Part shown: positions 1 through 6,898 of the stretch, piece by piece | How the letters are laid out: every line of letters starts with the position of its first letter | How positions within the stretch are numbered: the first letter of the stretch is position 1 | From: Bacillota bacterium | GTDB taxonomy: Bacteria; Bacillota; UBA994 | Reading direction: 5' to 3' | Assembly: GCA_018725535.1 (NCBI GenBank) | Contig: QLUS01000015.1 | Coordinates: forward strand, 1 to 20,546 | DNA: 20,546 nt | Made by a program: the position numbers and the translations under genes | Notes under the pieces: model-generated | The model's database searches: none | What the model was told of the DNA's origin: nothing | What the model saw: the letters and a program-made list of their open reading frames with translations, nothing else

Positions 1-955
1 CAAAGAGCGCCGGTATGCCTCCCGTATGCCAGAACAGTACGCGAGAGTGGGCAGGTATAGTGCCGCGCCGCACTAAGTCGATGAGGCCCGCTGCGGCCTT
101 AGCCGTGTACACAGGGTCGAGAATGATTCCCTCGCGCCGCGCAAAAAGCTCCAGTGCACGCGTGGAAGCTTCCGTGGGCAGGCCATAGCCTCGACCCACG
201 TACTCATCGTAGACGATGACGTCATCCTCTTCTACGCGTGCCTCGGCACCTGCATGGGCGAGCGTGTCCCGACACAGCTCCAAAACCTCGCGCGCCAATC
301 TCGGCTGTGGTCTGCTGATGCTTATGCCAATCACACGCGTGGGCAAGCCAAAATACTTAACCCCAGCCAGTAGCCCGGCCTGTGTGCCAGCTGAACCCGA
401 GGCATGCACAATATAGTCAAAGTTTTGGCCACAGTTTTGGGTGAGCAACTCCTCGATAGCAGTGACATACGCTACCGCGCCCACAGGGCTCGACCCTCCT
501 AGTGGAATAAGGTACGGCCTAGCACCGCATGCGGTAAGTTCATCGTTAAGTCCCTGCATTCTCGCTGGGGCCAGACTAGCGTCGTCGCTCCCTAGAAAAT
601 GCACTTTGGCACCCAGTAGCTCATCTAGTAGCAAGTTGCCTTGTTTCACGGTTAAAGCCGGGCCGTTTAACACGAGGTGACAGGCCAGCCCCATCTTTGC
701 TGCGGCGGCAGCGGTCATGCGGCAGTGGTTACTCTGCGGTGCGCCGGTGGTAATCAAAGTGTCCGCACCGAGTTCTAGCGCTTCCCCTACTAAGTACTCA
801 AGCTTCCGGGCCTTATTGCCTCCCAGCGCGAGACCTGTGTTGTCGTCCCGCTTGACAAACAGAGCTATACCAAGCTCTTTACTGAGGCGAGGAGCCTCCT
901 CAATCGCTGTAGGCAGCATGGCAATTTTAACGCGCGGCACCCGCTTCACAGTCAT
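1..955 (-). CDS. dcyD: D-cysteine desulfhydrase / ACC deaminase family PLP enzyme, C-terminus cut by window edge
   Basis: This is a PLP-dependent lyase of the tryptophan-synthase-beta fold, related to D-cysteine desulfhydrase (D-cysteine to pyruvate, H2S and ammonia) and ACC deaminase. The reading frame is open from the ATG at 955 to the window edge (about 318 codons), close to the full family length of about 325-330. Visible signatures are GGNKARKLEYL near residue 45 (Lys48 should bind PLP), APQSNHC near 75, the phosphate-cup segment SGSAGTQAG in the middle, and VYTAKAAAGL plus FWHTGG near the C-terminus. The start has a G-rich ribosome site directly upstream (GGGGGGAGGG). It lies downstream of the mazF remnant on the same strand with an 83-base gap. 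Family membership is secure. Choosing D-cysteine over ACC or another D-amino acid as substrate is inference from overall resemblance. Confidence 0.85.
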   Translation of the reverse strand, partial: MTVKRVPRVKIAMLPTAIEEAPRLSKELGIALFVKRDDNTGLALGGNKARKLEYLVGEALELGADTLITTGAPQSNHCRMTAAAAAKMGLACHLVLNGPALTVKQGNLLLDELLGAKVHFLGSDDASLAPARMQGLNDELTACGARPYLIPLGGSSPVGAVAYVTAIEELLTQNCGQNFDYIVHASGSAGTQAGLLAGVKYFGLPTRVIGISISRPQPRLAREVLELCRDTLAHAGAEARVEEDDVIVYDEYVGRGYGLPTEASTRALELFARREGIILDPVYTAKAAAGLIDLVRRGTIPAHSRVLFWHTGGIPALF

Positions 956-1038
956 CCCTCCCCCCGTTAAGTTCTGCTGCTATAGCCCTTTCCCTTCCAC
1001 ACACACGAAAAAAGACCCGTTTTACCTAGGCGCCTTAG

Positions 1039-1388
1039 TTAGAAAGATATCCGTCCCAAAGAAATCTCTAACGCAGCGTTTACCCTGTCCATCACGTCTT
1101 TTTCTAGGTGGGCGATTTTGTGGGTGAGACGCTGCTTGTCGATGGTCCGTACTTGCTCAAGCAAAATAACCGAATGCGTTCCAGCCCGGTCGCTTGCGGG
1201 GTTATCTCTACGTGGGTGGGCAAGCGCGCCTTCTCAATCTGCGAAGTTATGGCTGCGACAATAACCGTGGGGCTGTATTTGTTGCCGACATCGTTCTGTA
1301 CAACCAGTACCGGGCGAACTCCACCTTACTCCGAGCCCACCACCGGGCTTAAGTCCGCATAGTAAATATCACCGCGCCTGATGTTCAA
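1039..1388 (-). pseudogene. ndoA: MazF/PemK-family (EndoA) toxin, broken by a stop codon and a frameshift
   Basis: The translated remains match the EndoA/MazF mRNA interferase almost end to end. It starts at TTG 1388 with NIRRGDIYYADLSPVVGSE, then an in-frame TAA at 1328-1326 stands where the family has Gln (SEQGG; CAA to TAA would explain it). The frame continues with GGVRPVLVVQNDVGN and SPTVIVAAITSQ. At about 1175/1176 one base is missing between CGC and ATT; in the next frame it continues as VILLEQVRTIDKQRLTHKI and ends LEISLGRISF with TAA at 1041-1039. Restoring one base gives 116 aa, the usual length. It begins 1 base after the antitoxin stop, as in Bacillus. As sequenced, no functional toxin can be made. 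Two independent lesions favour a real pseudogene, but the frameshift alone could be an assembly error. Confidence 0.88.
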
Positions 1389-1389
1389 C

Positions 1390-1662
1390 CTAGCTCACTC
1401 CACCCGCTGCTCTCGTTTTCTCTAAGGCTTCGTTATCTAATTCCAGATTCTCACGTGCGAGGGCTAGGTTTATTTCCGCCATGTCCATGTACCCGTGTTT
1501 CAGGGCTTCGTAGAGATGCCGTTTTTGTTTAGCTTGCAGGTAGGAACACATTGCTTCCTGCACGAAATGGTTGCGATTCCCACTGGTTTCATGCCCCAGC
1601 TTGTCAAGCTCTACCAAGAGATGCTCCGGCAAAGTAACCATTATGCGTTTTGTGACTGCCAC
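1390..1662 (-). CDS. ndoAI: EndoAI-like ribbon-helix-helix antitoxin
   Basis: This small protein (90 aa) resembles the CopG/RHH antitoxin EndoAI of Bacillus. It has an N-terminal RHH strand and helices (KRIMVTLPEHLLVELDKL, then NRNHFVQEA) that would bind DNA as a dimer. The C-terminal part (KHGYMDMAEINLALA) matches the region that contacts the toxin. I place the start at GTG 1662 because GGAGAGG lies 11 bases upstream. A GTG at 1674 is in frame but directly abuts that ribosome site with no spacer. A consensus promoter lies about 45 bases upstream, after alr. The ORF is intact although the partner toxin just downstream is broken, so it may now act only as an autoregulator or on other toxins (inference). 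Confidence 0.85.
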   Translation of the reverse strand: MAVTKRIMVTLPEHLLVELDKLGHETSGNRNHFVQEAMCSYLQAKQKRHLYEALKHGYMDMAEINLALARENLELDNEALEKTRAAGGVS

Positions 1663-1705
1663 CCTGTCACACACCTCTCCGATTCGGACATGCCCGCCGT
1701 ACCTA

Positions 1706-1735
1706 ATTATATCTACCCCAAGATAAGTGTGTCAA
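1706..1735 (-). promoter_or_regulatory. Consensus sigma-A promoter for the antitoxin-toxin pair
   Basis: On the minus strand TTGACA (1735-1730) is followed by an 18-base spacer and TATAAT (1711-1706). Both hexamers match the consensus exactly. The predicted transcription start is near 1699, which leaves a short leader with the ribosome site GGAGAGG before the GTG at 1662. It lies in the 72-84 base gap after the alr stop, so the antitoxin gene can be transcribed independently of alr. Seen by eye only; no transcript data. Confidence 0.8.
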
Positions 1736-1746
1736 CAAACGAGAAG

Positions 1747-2907
1747 TTAATGCATGCGCCCAAGTAAGCTGCGCACCCCTGAGACCACGTTGTTGCGCCA
1801 GAACACCCTCGCGACCCGCCGACTAATCAGGCAGGTAACTTCGTAGTTTATGGTGCCCATCCAAGCGGCCACTTCATCTACCGTGATCTCATCCTGCTCG
1901 GCTCTGCCTAAGAGAACTATCTCATCCCCCGTTTTGGCCGCGAGACCCGTGACATCGAACATACACTGATCCATGCACACCCGCCCGACGAGGGGCACCC
2001 TCTGCCCTGCCACTAGCGCCTGCCCTACATTACTGAGCCGCCGCGAGTAGCCATCTGCATAGCCGATGGGGACGGTAGCTATTAGGCGCTGTCCTGCCGC
2101 GCGGTAGGTCCAACCATAGCCGATAGGGGTTTTGTCTTCTACCCACTTGACATGAGACAGCCGTGAGCGCAAAGACATAGCGGGATGAAGCTTAACGAGA
2201 GACTTCATGTAGGGCGCAGGATACATCCCATACAGCCCAAGCCCTAATCTTACCATATCCAAGTGGCTCTCGCGCAGAGCCAAGATGGCCGCCGTATTGG
2301 CAATATGCTTAGTGAGTCGATGCCCTCTCGACTCAAGGCGCATGCAGCATTCATGGAAAGCAGTAATTTGGCCGCGTGCAGAAGATAAGTCAGCGGCGTC
2401 GGCACAGGCTAGGTGCGAAAAAACGCCCTCCACTTCTAGATGTGGCAGACTAATGGCTAGTTCGGCAAACCCTACTGCGTCCTGTGGCCGCACGCCTAAG
2501 CGTCCCATGCCGGTATCTATCTCAACATGCACTTTTACTTTCCTAGCGAGTCGCGTAGCTGCACCAGACAGCGCCAGCACAGATTCACGATCGTAGGCTG
2601 TTGCCGTGAGGCCTAGCTTAACTACTTGCTCGGCACACTCGGGCTCTACATACCCAAGGATGTGAATCGGTGCAGCTATCCCTGCCCGCCTAAGTTCTAT
2701 CGCCTCATCCAGCACAGCCACACCTAAGCGCGTTGCGCCAGCGGACAAAGCTAGAGAAGCCACCTCAATGGCACCGTGCCCATAGGCATCGGCTTTCACC
2801 ACGGCCATAAGCTCGGTTCGCGCGGGGATTATCCCGCGTACGGCTTGGACATTGTGCGCGATATGATCAAGCACAATGTCAGCGACTGTCGAACGTATAG
2901 GGGCCAT
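1747..2907 (-). CDS. alr: Alanine racemase
   Basis: This fold-type III PLP enzyme interconverts L- and D-alanine, supplying D-alanine for peptidoglycan. It has 386 aa, the normal length. The PLP lysine is K38 in VVKADAYGHG. The second catalytic base is Y264 in IGYGWTY, followed 19 residues later by Y283 in PIGYADG, the same spacing as in Geobacillus Alr. VGRVCMDQ (about 307-314) is the C-terminal domain motif. The start is ATG 2907 with AGGAGA about 10 bases upstream. It follows acpS in the same direction and precedes the EndoAI/EndoA pair, the classic Bacillus order. A second racemase-like gene at 15541-16596 is more divergent and belongs to the ornithine cluster, so this one is the likely housekeeping enzyme. 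Confidence 0.96.
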   Translation of the reverse strand: MAPIRSTVADIVLDHIAHNVQAVRGIIPARTELMAVVKADAYGHGAIEVASLALSAGATRLGVAVLDEAIELRRAGIAAPIHILGYVEPECAEQVVKLGLTATAYDRESVLALSGAATRLARKVKVHVEIDTGMGRLGVRPQDAVGFAELAISLPHLEVEGVFSHLACADAADLSSARGQITAFHECCMRLESRGHRLTKHIANTAAILALRESHLDMVRLGLGLYGMYPAPYMKSLVKLHPAMSLRSRLSHVKWVEDKTPIGYGWTYRAAGQRLIATVPIGYADGYSRRLSNVGQALVAGQRVPLVGRVCMDQCMFDVTGLAAKTGDEIVLLGRAEQDEITVDEVAAWMGTINYEVTCLISRRVARVFWRNNVVSGVRSLLGRMH

Positions 2908-2929
2908 GTCCCATCACTTCTCCTGCTAG

Positions 2930-2971
2930 GATTCTCGCTTACTGATTCTCACTTACTGATTTTCACTTATT
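2930..2971. repeat. Three tandem 14-bp repeats between acpS and alr
   Basis: Three consecutive 14-mers, gattctcgcttact, gattctcacttact and gattttcacttatt, fill most of the short acpS-alr gap. Each differs from the next by one to three bases. The acpS stop codon (tta at 2967-2969 on plus) lies inside the third copy. The 14-base unit is twice the 7-base period seen in the other spacers of this window. Confidence 0.9.
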
Positions 2972-3323
2972 GCTGTAGCGCCGCCGCACAGGCCACTGCC
3001 ATGCCCCCGGCGTGCGATATAGACACCAGTATGCGGGCAATGCCGCGAACCTGCGCTACTTGCTCTGCTCGTCCCACTAGTGTTACCATGGGGGCTCCGT
3101 GCGCGTCGTAGCCAATGCGGATATCGCGGGGACCAAACTCGCCAAAGCCTGTCCCAAGCGCCTTGCTCACAGCCTCTTTTGCCGCCCAAAGCCCGGCGAG
3201 AGACTCTGCAGTGCGCGGCATCTCACCAGGCGCTAAGACCTTGCTGCGAAACCTCTCGGGGTAGGCGCGGTCGAGGGCCGCAATGCGCTCCACAGGCGTA
3301 ATATCAATGCCTAAGCCAAGCAT
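2967..3323 (-). CDS. acpS: Holo-[acyl-carrier-protein] synthase
   Basis: AcpS transfers 4'-phosphopantetheine from CoA to a serine of acyl carrier protein, activating fatty acid synthesis in the cytoplasm. The protein has 118 aa. GLGIDITPVERI at residues 3-14 carries the Mg-binding Asp, WAAKEAVSKALGTG (about 47-60) carries the catalytic Glu and Lys, and ILVSISH lies near the C-terminus. The start is ATG 3323, with GGAGG at 3335-3331 seven bases upstream. A longer frame to 3353 exists but lacks such a site. The stop codon lies inside a tandem 14-mer array. It is followed by alr on the same strand. Confidence 0.94.
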   Translation of the reverse strand: MLGLGIDITPVERIAALDRAYPERFRSKVLAPGEMPRTAESLAGLWAAKEAVSKALGTGFGEFGPRDIRIGYDAHGAPMVTLVGRAEQVAQVRGIARILVSISHAGGMAVACAAALQQ

Positions 3324-3381
3324 ATCGTATCCTCCAGCTGTTTTCATCACCATTCTATCTCACTTCGGCTTTTCGGTCTAG

Positions 3382-3409
3382 GAAGCAAAAGGGTCGAAGC
3401 AAAAGGGTC
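3382..3409. repeat. Tandem 14-bp duplication next to the glmS terminator
   Basis: The 14-mer gaagcaaaagggtc occurs twice without interruption (3382-3395 and 3396-3409). The second copy runs into the terminator stem, so the duplication gave the terminator two consecutive copies of its T-rich tail on the minus strand. The unit length is two heptamers. Confidence 0.9.
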
Positions 3410-3429
3410 GAACTGTGAAGTTCGACCCC
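3397..3429 (-). terminator. Rho-independent terminator after glmS
   Basis: A perfect 10-bp inverted repeat, gggtcgaact (3405-3414) and agttcgaccc (3419-3428), encloses a 4-base loop. On the minus strand the stem is followed by TTTTGC. It lies about 105 bases beyond the glmS stop and upstream of acpS, so it should separate the glmS transcript from acpS-alr. Confidence 0.82.
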
Positions 3430-3486
3430 GTGTCGCGCTCCTCCGTCCCTCGTCCTCGTCCCTCTCCTCTTTCCGCTCTTTAAAGG

Positions 3487-3507
3487 CGGATAGCGGTTAG
3501 CGGACAG
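3487..3507. repeat. Three degenerate heptamers downstream of glmS
   Basis: Three consecutive 7-mers cggatag, cggttag and cggacag lie in the spacer between the glmS stop and its terminator. The pyrimidine-rich stretch before them (about 3436-3480) also repeats loosely at 7 bases (ctccgtc, cctcgtc). Confidence 0.75.
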
Positions 3508-3532
3508 CCTCTCTCGCACTCATTTCTCCTCG

Positions 3533-5359
3533 CTACTCCACGGTAACGCTCTTGGCTAAATTGCGGGGTTTGTCTACGTCTGCGCCACGCGCTACGGCGG
3601 CGTAGTAGGCGAGAAGTTGCAGAGGGATAACAGCCAAGATGGGGGCTAGCAGTGGGTCGGTTTTTGGGATGCGAATTTCGTGATGCGCGATGGCGGCGGT
3701 TAGGGACTCGTCGCAGCTAGAAACAGCTACGGTAAGCGCACCCCGAGCGCGCACTACTTCGACGTTACTGACCATTTTCTCTGCTATCTCGGGCTGGGTG
3801 AAGAGGCAAATCACAGGAGTTTGTTCGGTGATCAGGGCGAGGGCGCCGTGCTTAAGCTCGCCTGCTGCATAGGCCTCGGCGTGGATGTAGGAGATTTCCT
3901 TAAGCTTAAGCGCTCCCTCTAGCGCTACGGCGTAATCGAGTCCCCTGCCGATAAAGAAGGCATGTTCGCTTTGCGCTAGGCGCTCTGCTATCGCTTGAAT
4001 GGCCTCGGTCTGAGCCAGAATCTCGCTAACGTGCTGTGGAAGGGCCTTGATTCCCTGCAACAGCCCACTCGCTCGCTCTAGCGTCAACGTACCACGGGCT
4101 AAACCAAGCTCAATCGCGATTAAAGTAAGTGCTGCGAGCTGTGTTGTATAGGCCTTAGTAGAGGCCACTGCAATCTCCGGCCCCGCTAGCGTATGCATCA
4201 CATGCTCGCCCTCGCGCGATACGGAGCTCCCAACAACGTTAGTGATGGCGACTACGCGGCAGCCCTGCCGCTTAGCTTCGCGCAAGGCGGCGAGTGTATC
4301 GGCGGTTTCGCCGGACTGGCTGACGATAATAACCAAATCCTCGCGCCTAAGCACCGGTTGACGGTAACGAAACTCCGAGGCCACATCGACTTCTACATGA
4401 ATGCGGGCTAACTTTTCTATCAGCGCTTTCCCCACCAGGCCGGCATGATACGCGGTGCCGCAGGCCACAATCGCAATGCGGCCTATACTTGCGACTGCTT
4501 CTTTGGTGAGACAGATTTCCTCGGCTAGATTAGTACCGCCGCCCTTTACGCGCCCGACTAGCGTGTCCCGGAGCGCTTTAGGCTGCTCGTGAATCTCTTT
4601 TAGCATAAAGTGGGGGAACCCCGCTTTCTCAGCGGCGACTTCATCCCACTCTACATACATAACGTCCTTTTGTACTGCCTCTCCCTGACGGAAGAACGCC
4701 ACGCCCTCGGTTTTAAGTACGGCGAGGTCGCCATCGTCAAGTACTACCGTGCGCCGGGTATAGGGTAAGAGCGCAGGAATATCGGAAGCCAAAAAGCTTT
4801 CGCCCTGCCCTAGACCAATGATGAGGGGGCTGTCTTGCCGATATGCTACTACCATGCTTGGGTCGTCCGATGAAACTACGGCTATGGCGAAGGCACCTTT
4901 GAGCTTCTTAACTGCAGCTTGCACTGCTGCGGGCAAATCCCCCTCGTAAAGCTCCTCCAAAAGATGCGGTATGACCTCGGTGTCGGTCTCCGACAAAAAT
5001 ACGTGCCCACAGGCCACAAGCTCGCGCCTAAGCTCATTGTAGTTCTCGATAATGCCGTTGTGTACTACAGCAAATCTCCCGTCGCACCCCATGTGGGGGT
5101 GGGCATTAACATCGGTAGGTGCGCCATGCGTTGCCCAGCGCGTGTGTCCTATGCCTAAGTGCGCGGAATGATGCGGATTATGCCTTAGGCGTTCCGCCAG
5201 CACATTTAAGCGTCCGGCGTTCTTCGCCAAGAGCAGCCCCCCGTCGTCAAACAACACAATACCCGCTGAATCATATCCCCGGTATTCCAAACGTCCGAGG
5301 CCGTCCACAATGACGCCCATCGCGTTAAGCTTCCCAATATAGCCGACTATACCACACAT
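3533..5359 (-). CDS. glmS: Glutamine--fructose-6-phosphate aminotransferase (isomerizing)
   Basis: GlmS makes glucosamine-6-phosphate from fructose-6-phosphate and glutamine, the entry to amino-sugar and cell-wall synthesis. It has 608 aa, the normal length. The N-terminal class II amidotransferase domain begins MCGIVGYIG with Cys2 as nucleophile, and carries GIGHTRWATHG and HNGIIENY. Two SIS sugar-isomerase domains follow, with VACGTAYHAG, IVSQSGETADT and VASTKAYTTQ in the first and IGRGLDYAVALEGALKLKE in the second. It ends in the family signature DKPRNLAKSVTVE. ATG 5359 has AGGAGG 11 bases upstream. A glmS ribozyme occupies the leader, so expression should fall when glucosamine-6-phosphate is high. 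A terminator follows. glmM is immediately upstream. Confidence 0.97.
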   Translation of the reverse strand: MCGIVGYIGKLNAMGVIVDGLGRLEYRGYDSAGIVLFDDGGLLLAKNAGRLNVLAERLRHNPHHSAHLGIGHTRWATHGAPTDVNAHPHMGCDGRFAVVHNGIIENYNELRRELVACGHVFLSETDTEVIPHLLEELYEGDLPAAVQAAVKKLKGAFAIAVVSSDDPSMVVAYRQDSPLIIGLGQGESFLASDIPALLPYTRRTVVLDDGDLAVLKTEGVAFFRQGEAVQKDVMYVEWDEVAAEKAGFPHFMLKEIHEQPKALRDTLVGRVKGGGTNLAEEICLTKEAVASIGRIAIVACGTAYHAGLVGKALIEKLARIHVEVDVASEFRYRQPVLRREDLVIIVSQSGETADTLAALREAKRQGCRVVAITNVVGSSVSREGEHVMHTLAGPEIAVASTKAYTTQLAALTLIAIELGLARGTLTLERASGLLQGIKALPQHVSEILAQTEAIQAIAERLAQSEHAFFIGRGLDYAVALEGALKLKEISYIHAEAYAAGELKHGALALITEQTPVICLFTQPEIAEKMVSNVEVVRARGALTVAVSSCDESLTAAIAHHEIRIPKTDPLLAPILAVIPLQLLAYYAAVARGADVDKPRNLAKSVTVE

Positions 5360-5394
5360 TTAGTGCGTGTCCTCCTCTACCCATCTAGGGCCGC

Positions 5395-5560
5395 CCAAAG
5401 CATTGTTCCGCCAATCACTTGGCGGTTTTCACAGTGGGCTAGAGCCGCCCTAAGCTCGGGGGTATCCGCCGAATCCTCGATAAACCCCCCACCTCGTCAT
5501 CTAGTTTTGCTAGACCGTCTAGCTCGGCTAGACCATCTAGTTATGCTAGATCAGGCGCTT
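5395..5560 (-). ncRNA. glmS ribozyme: glmS ribozyme (glucosamine-6-phosphate-activated self-cleaving RNA)
   Basis: The glmS leader matches the known ribozyme core. On the minus strand, AAGCGCC at 5560-5554 holds the cleavage site (A at 5559, G at 5558). P1 is ATCTAG (5551-5546) with CTAGAT (5504-5499), directly followed by the conserved GACGAGG. P2 and its internal core come next: GGGGG, TTTATCGA, ATTCGGCGGAT, CCCCC (5490-5458). A P3-like GAGC/GCTC pair whose loop can form the P3.1 pseudoknot follows. P4 is CCGCCAA-GTGA-TTGGCGG (5425-5408), with the GTGA tetraloop known from the Bacillus anthracis ribozyme. The 3' limit is approximate. It overlaps the last three codons of glmM, including the stop. 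I inferred the fold by comparison with the remembered consensus, not by a covariance-model search. Confidence 0.93.
5499..5551. repeat. Three 18-bp CTAG hairpin units inside ribozyme P1
   Basis: Three units of the form TCTAG-N5-CTAGA begin at 5500, 5518 and 5536, an exact 18-base period. The loops differ (ttttg, ctcgg, ttatg) while the arms are constant. Each unit can fold on itself, and the outermost arms together can form ribozyme P1. The period (18) differs from the 7-base period of the other spacers. Confidence 0.9.
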
Positions 5561-6879
5561 GCACTTCGTATTGTTGCTGCTACTGTTTCTGCGGTCAAAT
5601 TAGCCGTTGCTTCATCTGGAGCCTCCACCATCACCCTTACACACGCCTCTGTGCCGGATGGGCGCACTAGGATACGCCCCGATTCGCCTAGGATGACTTC
5701 AGCCCGCATTATCGCCTCCCTTACCGCAATGTGTTTTATGGCGGCATGTTTGTCGGGTACGGCTATGTTTAAGAGCACCTGCGGGAAACGCCTAAACTCG
5801 TCGAGCCAAGCGTCTAAGGGGATGCCTTGCTCCACTACGGCCTGAAGCAACATGAGGGCAGTCAAGAGGCCATCCCCCGTGGTGCTCGATGCCAAGAAAA
5901 TGCAGTGTCCGGATTGCTCCCCGCCAAGTACTGCGCCGGACTTCTGCATTTCGGCTAACACGTAGCGATCTCCTACCTGTGCACGCCGCACCTTTATATC
6001 TTTACGCCGCAGTACGGCGTCAAGACCCAAATTACTCATTACTGTCCCCACTACTGTTGCCTGCGGCAGTAATCCGTTCGCTTGCAGAGAAGATGCGCAA
6101 ATGTGGAGAATATTATCTCCATCAACAAGGCGTCCTTGTGAGTCGCAGGCGATAAGCCTATCGGCATCGCCGTCAAATGCCAGCCCAACGTGAGCGCAGA
6201 GAGCCCTAACTGTGTCTTGCATGCGCTGTGGGTAAGTAGAGCCTGCGTCGATATTAATGTTAAGTCCGTCGGGGGAAACGTTTAGCGGGATAACCGTAGC
6301 CCCAAGTGCTGTAAATAGAGCCGGGGCTGAGGCGAAGGCTGCGCCATTAGCCGCGTCCACAACAATCTTAAGCCCTGTTAAATCTACAGGAACAACGCGT
6401 TTGAGATACGCGAGATAATCCTCCTGAAGCGCCACTTCTTGCCTAAGCACACCTACCCGGTCGCCCGCGACCGAAAGGGCGCGGCCATTTCGCACTAGCG
6501 CCTCGATGGCGTCTTCCATTTCATCAGGCAGCTTGTAGCCGTCCCGCGAGAAAAACTTAATGCCGTTATCAATGGCGGGATTGTGCGAAGCGGAAACAAC
6601 CGCTCCGATACCCGCGCCGTGGTAGCGTGTCAGGTAGGCGAGTGTTGGTGTAGGCACTACGCCTAGGTCAACTACATCAGCGCCAGCCGACATGCAGCCC
6701 GCAGCTAACGCGGAGACGAGCAGGTCGCCTGAACGACGAGTGTCCCTGCCGACAAAAACTACCGGGTTGCACGAGGACGCAAGTACGGTGACAGCAGCGC
6801 GCCCAAGGGCGAGAGCTATTTCCGGGGTCAGTTCAGTATTGGCTATGCCGCGCACACCATCGGTGCCAAACATGCGCAA
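5551..6879 (-). CDS. glmM: Phosphoglucosamine mutase
   Basis: GlmM converts glucosamine-6-phosphate to glucosamine-1-phosphate for UDP-GlcNAc synthesis. It has 442 aa and four mutase domains. FGTDGVRG is at the N-terminus. The phosphoserine loop VVSASHNP has the active serine at about residue 98. The Mg-binding loop is DGDADRL (about 240) and the C-terminal phosphate-binding loop is RPSGTEACVRVMVE. I keep TTG 6879 as start, because AAGGTGA lies about 6 bases upstream. ATG 6873, two codons later, is the alternative. cdaR ends 19 bases upstream. The gene ends AGC GCC TGA, and these last codons are also the cleavage region of the glmS ribozyme. CdaR-GlmM-CdaA is a known regulatory complex in Firmicutes. 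Confidence 0.96.
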   Translation of the reverse strand: MRMFGTDGVRGIANTELTPEIALALGRAAVTVLASSCNPVVFVGRDTRRSGDLLVSALAAGCMSAGADVVDLGVVPTPTLAYLTRYHGAGIGAVVSASHNPAIDNGIKFFSRDGYKLPDEMEDAIEALVRNGRALSVAGDRVGVLRQEVALQEDYLAYLKRVVPVDLTGLKIVVDAANGAAFASAPALFTALGATVIPLNVSPDGLNINIDAGSTYPQRMQDTVRALCAHVGLAFDGDADRLIACDSQGRLVDGDNILHICASSLQANGLLPQATVVGTVMSNLGLDAVLRRKDIKVRRAQVGDRYVLAEMQKSGAVLGGEQSGHCIFLASSTTGDGLLTALMLLQAVVEQGIPLDAWLDEFRRFPQVLLNIAVPDKHAAIKHIAVREAIMRAEVILGESGRILVRPSGTEACVRVMVEAPDEATANLTAETVAATIRSASA

Positions 6880-6898
6880 GTCAAATCACCTTCTCACG

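Noticed and set aside
1008..1041. Terminator after the mazF remnant.
   Set aside because: There is a run of six T on the minus strand, but I see only a short palindrome (aggcgcct) without a proper loop next to it.
1326..1328. In-frame stop of mazF as a recoded codon.
   Set aside because: It is TAA, which is not used for selenocysteine or pyrrolysine, and a further frameshift follows.
3405..3428. Inverted repeat as the end of an insertion element.
   Set aside because: It is a compact stem with a 4-base loop and a T-tract after glmS, fitting a terminator; no transposase is present.
5363..5845. Open plus-strand frame of 160 codons across the glmM end and ribozyme.
   Set aside because: It is antisense to glmM and the ribozyme, has no family resemblance and is composed of shadow sequence.
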